Positions 59,701-64,000 of a DNA stretch of 64,000 bases are shown here, piece after piece; position 1 is the stretch's first letter; every line of letters begins with the position of its first letter. Location of the stretch: positions 1 through 64,000 of the forward strand of contig CAJNDT010001218.1 of NCBI GenBank assembly GCA_905221615.1, written 5' to 3'. This DNA comes from Symbiodinium sp. CCMP2592. Lineage: Eukaryota; Sar; Dinophyceae; Suessiales; Symbiodiniaceae. The position numbers and the translations under genes were made by a program. Below the pieces are notes generated by a model. It made no database searches, had not been told where the DNA came from, and saw only the letters and a list, made by a program, of their open reading frames with translations.

Positions 59701-60800
59701 AGCATGTTGTTCGCAGCGCACTGCTGCAGGCACGCATGCAGCGGTGCTGCTAATGCCTCGCCTCATACGCCTGAAAAAAGTGCCCTGAGGTTTGAGGCTT
59801 TCAGACTTTCGAGTGTAGCGTGGTTTGTAGCCGTGTTACGTGTCAGCATGCAGCAGCGCTGCTAATGTCTGGCATACTTATCCTCAGGGCAGTGCCTTGC
59901 CCAAGCAGGAAGTGTTTTTGCATGCTTCCTACTGTTTGGTCCACAATGCTGCGACGCTTCGTCCCGGTTGGGATTTTGGTGCGAAGTTCGCGCAAAGCCC
60001 TGTGGATGTAGCAGTGCTACAGGCAAACAGGTCGCAGTGCTGCCGTTGCCTCTATCCTAAACCTCAGGGCAGTGCCTCGAGGCTTGGAATGTTCACGCGG
60101 CTCCCTGCTGTTTCGTGAGCAGTGTGACAACGATGTTGCCGGCCGTGGTTTTGGCGCGGCGTTCGGTTTGGTAAACAGTTATGGCAATGCTTCGTCCCGG
60201 TCGGGATTTTGGTGCGAAGTTCGCGCCAACCCTGCGTATGCAGCCGTGCTGCAGGCCAGCAGCAAACAGGCATGTGATGTGGTTTCTTTTCGTTTCGCAA
60301 ATAGTGTGGCATCGTTTGTTTTGGTGCGGCGTTCGCGTCGAGCACCGCGGTCACTGCTGTCCTACAACGCAACGTAAACGTACGGCCGCGCTAATGCCAA
60401 GCATGCAGCAGTGCCGCTGCTGCCTCGCATGTCAAACCTCAGGGCAGCGCCCCGAGGAGTGCAGGCGGAGCGTGCGGTCCTCATGCACGTTCCTTCCCGT
60501 TTAGTAAACAAACGGCCAGGTTTAGTGCAGGTCGCGTGCCTCATGGCTTGAGATCTTCATGCATGCTGCTCACTGTTGAGTAAGCAGTGATGGCGGTGCC
60601 TGTTGCCCGTCAAGATCTTGGTGCGGAGTCCGGCTGTTGCTGTTGCGGGGCTTCCAGTTTTGTGCAGCAGGGCTGTCGACAAGCAGGCAGCAGTGCTGTC
60701 GTTTCTTCGCCTCCTAAACCTCAGGGCAGCGCCCTGAGGCCTGCGACCTTCATGCGGGCTCCGTACTGTTTAGCAAACAGTTAGGCCACGCTTGACGTCG
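56760..60800. repeat. CAGTGC-rich repeat field (GGCAGCAGTGCTGC...GGGCAGTGCCCCGAGG)
   Basis: Degenerate units of roughly 110-200 bp. Each has GGCAGCAGTGCTGC, a CTCGCATCCTAAACC(C/T)CAGG segment, GGCAGTGCCCCGAGGC and often GTTTAGTAAACAGT, itself a short palindrome. At least twenty recognisable units. Reading frames on both strands are repeat-derived. Two duplicated GTCCCTAAGGGCCC blocks lie at 58800-58880 and 61520-61540. Confidence 0.85.
58206..58700 (+). CDS. Doubtful ORF, 164 aa
   Basis: ATG at 58206 (MEASGYAYHKDGKDNGTGSF), ending LPDILEQALREVCNEEVSYL and VVAEDVSDDHSDFAVE. This is the least repetitive stretch of the field. Another plus frame and a minus frame (58388-58152, with a hydrophobic VFTILVVGVATGL) are equally open, so coding is unproven. 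Confidence 0.2.
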   Translation: MEASGYAYHKDGKDNGTGSFVRTLSEGSKHRKTQPRPASGKAQGQRLLQPPRTSSVPVQCHLLASLSGRAMDNAGRTCNRSPYWHCSLAVLGLVTLWPAACTEASSAVPCRFAFCSQRSLPDILEQALREVCNEEVSYLLWVVSSATRVVAEDVSDDHSDFAVE

Positions 60801-62507
60801 GTCATGGGTCTTTGTGTGGAGTACGCGCCAGGCCCTGCTGCCGCTGCGGCACACCCCAGCAGTTTCGAGCAGTGCTCAACCTGCTAGGGAAGCGATGCAG
60901 TGGTCATGCAGCCATTTTTAAGGGCAGTGCCCACAAAGCACTCTCGGGTCGATGGGCAGACAGCGTGCGTTCCTGTGGCAGTGCCACTGCTGCACGAGTG
61001 GGCCTATTGGTCATCCCAGGGCAGTGCCCGGGACCGCAGGCATCTCAAGCAGGCTTGGCAGTTGCAGTGCCTCATGCCCTGCCTTGACGAGGCGCGTCGC
61101 CCCAAGCAAATGCTTGCTCGTAAGCAAACTCGCCTCTGTGTGCTTCCTGGGCTACCGCCGGTCCAGCCCAGCGCTCGGACAGTGTCTGCGGCCTCTCTAC
61201 GCCCGGTTTTCTAACTGGACAGTGTCTATAATGACAGTTGCAGACTCGGAGGGCTCCAGCAAGCAAGTCCTCGCGCGTCCGTGATGCGCAACCCATACTA
61301 TGGGCCACTCTCTTGCTACGCGCCCTCTGAGTCCGTGACGTGTGCCTGTGCGTGCTTCCAAGACGCAGGTGGCACCTTTGGCTGCAGCGCAGGAGCCGTT
61401 GCTTCTCAGCTCTGAGCAGCACCAGCAGAGATTCGATTTCACCGCGTGACTCACAGTGTGAGCAGGCAGTTTTAGGCTTCAAATTGTGTGCGAATGGCCG
61501 ACTTTTTGGTGTAAGGGCCCGCTGCGAATCCCTAAGGGCCCTCAGATGCACACAGACAGCCTCGCAGACAGTGTCTGCTGCGAGCGGCCTCTGTCCGCGT
61601 GCCGCACTTTCGTGAATCTCAGTTTTTGCTTCAAGAGACGAGAGCCAGTGGCTTTTACATAGCTCCCTCATCCCGCCAGTTCCTTTCAACGTGGGAGCGC
61701 ACTCACAGCGCGGACTCACACAGACAGCTCTGCGAGCTGTGTGTGTTGCACACGGCCCTGAGATGCTCTATAAGATGCCTGGTTTCGTTTCAAGTAAACC
61801 AGCCAATGGCCCTCGCATAGCCCCGTGGTCCCGCACAGTGCCTTGGAAACAGGAAGACGCACACGCAGTGCGGACGCCGCAGACACCTCCGCAGACAGCG
61901 TCTGCCGCGGGCGGCCTCTCCACAGGACGACCACGTTCACGCAGGCACTGCAAGAGCGCACACACAGTGCGTACGCACGCAGACAAACTCGCAGACAGTG
62001 TCTGCTGCGAGCGGCCTTTGTCCACTAAAACACGTTTTCGCGGAGCTCAGTTTTGGTTTAAGGATAACAGAGCCAGCGAATCTGGTGCAGGTGCACTACA
62101 GCATGCTCAAAGATGCAATTGTGCGGGCCCTTCAATCTCAGACAGGCTGCGCGAACGCGTCAGTGTACGCAGTTACATGCGCCACTTCGTCTGGCGCACT
62201 CGCCAAAGCGGACTGCAGCGAACGCGTGCTTGGAGACAACTGCAAAGTTTGCAGTGCAGAAGGCCTCCACAGCCCGACAAGGCTGCCGCTGCAAGGCAGC
62301 CAGCGGGTTAAATCACGGCTTCTAGCTTTCTGCTGGTTGCCGTGGGCAGTAGCCACTTCTACCGGTGGTTCCTGCCAGTGGCAGTTAGTACCCTGTGCTC
62401 AGCGTTCCCTGGCAGTCATCCGGCACCGGCTAGTACTGCGCAGTGCGCAGTGCAACCGCAGTGCCTCGCTGCCTGCTGCTTTGTCGTTGTGAAGCCACGA
62501 CATTACA
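60801..62507. repeat. CGCAGACAGTGTCTGCTGCG repeats
   Basis: CGCAGACAGTGTCTGCTGCGAGCGGCC or variants near 61180, 61562, 61893 and 61990. CAGACAGTGTCTG is itself palindromic. CAGTGC words remain common. No convincing gene. Confidence 0.7.
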
Positions 62508-62975
62508 GTTGCCTTAGTAAGGCGGTCCCAGAGATTAGAATGCAGTGCGTTCCTACCTGCCAATACGTGGCTGCTACAGTGACATATCGCCTCAGTGAGG
62601 CAGACCCAGTGAACACTGGGAACAAACAGCAGGCTAGATGCGTTGCTGCCTGCCACTTTGCGGTTGCGGCAATGCAAAGTTGCTTTCGGAAGGCCGCAGC
62701 AGTAAATACTGTGTACAAACAGCAAGTTCAGCGCAGTGCGTTGCTACCTGCCAGCTTGCGGTTGCTACGGTGGAAACTTGCCTCGGTAAGGCAGCCCGAG
62801 AGGCTACTGGGAAAACAAACAGCACGCTCAGTGAAGCGCGTTGCTGCCCGCAATTTGGTGGTTAATTAATTACTGCAATTAAAAAATTGCCTTAGTAAGA
62901 CAGCCCCAGAGCCCACTGGGAACAAACAGCAGGCCGAGCGCAGTGCGTTCTTGCCTGCCACTTTGCGGAAACTGC
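62508..62975. repeat. About 92-bp tandem repeat, five units
   Basis: Units near 62508, 62600, 62690, 62782 and 62890. Each runs TGCCTTAGTAAGGCAGCCC, ACTGGGAACAAACAGCAGG, GCGCAGTGCGTTGCTGCCTG and CCACTTTGCGGTTGC. Confidence 0.85.
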
Positions 62976-63700
62976 AGTGAACCCAGTGCACTCCTCTGGT
63001 GTGCGCATTGCGCTGCCTCTGTTGGTCTTCGTTCTGGGGACCGCTTGCGTTCCTCGCGTGAGCGCTCTCGTGTAGAAGCCAAGGCCATTGGCTCTTGCTT
63101 CTTCCCAGGCCCCGTGCCAGAGGCCGGCCGGCGCAGGCAGTCTTCTATTAACGGACTTGTTCTCGCCGAACACGGCTTGGCGCTAGACACGGCCTGGCCC
63201 AAATCCCTGCCAGTGGCAGCCCGCTGGAAACCTGCCCCCGGTCTAGTAGACCACGCGCCGCACTCAGCACAGAAACTCCGTTTGCCGTGGGGCAGCTCCA
63301 GTGGCCCAGTCGGCCCCAGCCCCGCCTGGAGCTTTCGCCCAAGCTCGTGCCAGCAGTGCCGGCCACACCGCAAGCAGCTGCTCCAGCAGATGCCTTGCTC
63401 ACAGGGGCTTCTTCCAGTGGAAGTCGTGCGGAGCCCGTGGTTCCCAGCCCAAACCAACCGTCAGAGACGGTCTTGGTTTCGGCTCGCCCACCCTGGACCG
63501 GGAGCGGTCTAGGTGAGGTCTGGGACAAGGAATGTCTTGGACGAGGCATGCAGCTGTCAGTGATAGACGTCGCAGCGCGCTCGTCTCTACACAAGGCCGT
63601 GATAGTATCAACAGGCAGTGGACATGGAGGAAACTTTGCAGTGCAGAGCGGCCTTCTTTCGAGTCCCCGCCGACAGCAACATAGCTGACGGTCCTAGCCT
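62976..63700 (+). other. Less repetitive stretch with Pro/Ala/Ser-rich plus frame
   Basis: The plus frame 63287-63688 (PSRPQPRLELSPKLVPAVPA) is open but compositionally biased, and other frames are open too. A coding exon is possible but not supported. Confidence 0.2.
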
Positions 63701-63704
63701 TAGA

Positions 63705-63960
63705 GGCTAGCAGTAGCGGAGAACAACTGACTCTGTGACCTTTTAGGTTCACAGTTTTCAGGCCTAGCAGGCTCTGCTCGCGCTGTCTTCACAGTGGGTT
63801 CACATCATCCGGCTTAGTAGCCTCTGTTTCTGCATCTGCCTCGTAGGCACGCGCCAGTGGCGGAAAACAGCTGACTCTGTGACCTTGTAGGCTCACAGTT
63901 TCCAGACCTAGTAGGCTCTGTTTAAGCTGCCTTTACGGTGGGCACCAATAGGCCCTGTTT
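63705..63960. repeat. About 143-bp tandem pair (GACTCTGTGACCTT...)
   Basis: GCGGAGAACAACTGACTCTG then TGACCTT(T/G)TAGG(T/C)TCACAG at 63716 recurs near 63859 with few changes. The window ends within related sequence. Confidence 0.75.
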
Positions 63961-64000
63961 TTCTTTCCCTTTGATAGGCACGTGTTCGTCCGTGCAGGAA

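Noticed and set aside
61178-62030. CAGACAGTGTCTG palindromes as operators or recombination sites
   Set aside because: They lie inside larger repeated units and vary with them; nothing separate from the repeat supports a site function.
1-64000. tRNA, rRNA, snRNA or spliced-leader RNA genes
   Set aside because: I found no cloverleaf-like or rRNA-like sequence by eye; the 12-nt leader match at 31544-31555 is a relict, not an SL RNA gene.

Overview
ORGANISM. The window looks like nuclear DNA of a dinoflagellate, most likely a Symbiodiniaceae alga. The evidence is: multicopy protein families that I know only from that group; exon-intron structure with plausible GT, GC and GA donors; degenerate TTTAGGG-type interstitial repeats; a relict of the dinoflagellate spliced leader just upstream of one gene; and very high repeat and retroelement content. 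I saw no rRNA, tRNA, CRISPR or prokaryotic operon features. Products are assigned from motifs and remembered families, without any database search.

LAYOUT. 1-888 (-): start of a ubiquitin-like plus RCC1-like repeat protein, running off the left edge. 889-4800: repeats and weak exon candidates. About 4850-8501 (-): a multi-exon gene of unknown function with a basic SR-like segment, followed by tandemly duplicated coiled-coil exons. 8580-9850: short repeats. 10296-31826: a 21.5 kb block bounded by 31-bp near-perfect inverted repeats, each next to a TA dinucleotide. Every recognisable gene inside is on the minus strand. They are a transposase-like family protein (F), two zinc-ribbon-like proteins (E, D), a small helical protein (C), a zinc-finger gene (B) and a 464-codon protein (A). 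I infer that the block is one large multi-gene DNA transposon, which I cannot match to a described class. Gene B is split by an 11,016-bp Ty1/copia LTR retrotransposon (17782-28797, minus strand) with identical 178-bp LTRs and a 5-bp target duplication. Removing the element on paper restores B's frame at the junction.

31830-37800 (-): remains of a tyrosine-recombinase retroelement, with a CCCH-finger Gag-like ORF at 32153-33159 and the recombinase at about 34690-37099. A LINE-like reverse-transcriptase fragment (about 33162-34700) interrupts it. 37808-42540 (-): a second, 5'-truncated copia element. 43.4-46.7 kb and 52.2-54 kb: TTCGAA-rich arrays and a roughly 1-kb inverted duplication. Between the two arms, 47.3-51.9 kb holds two decayed copies of an unknown minus-strand gene. 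54.8-55.1 kb: a 128-bp-arm palindrome. 55.6-56.3 kb: two tandem paralogous plus-strand ORFs. 56.6-64 kb: a repeat field rich in CAGTGC with no convincing gene.

HOW IT FITS. The window is mostly nested mobile DNA. The large inverted-repeat element was invaded by the intact-looking copia element. The tyrosine-recombinase element next to it was invaded by, or recombined with, a LINE fragment. Each retroelement carries its own strand-specific short oligomer at high density (AGGAA in the first copia coding strand, AGCCTT in the recombinase element), which makes the nesting visible. Most coding regions have frame changes, which could be decay, assembly indels or real recoding. Exon limits and family names are approximate unless stated.
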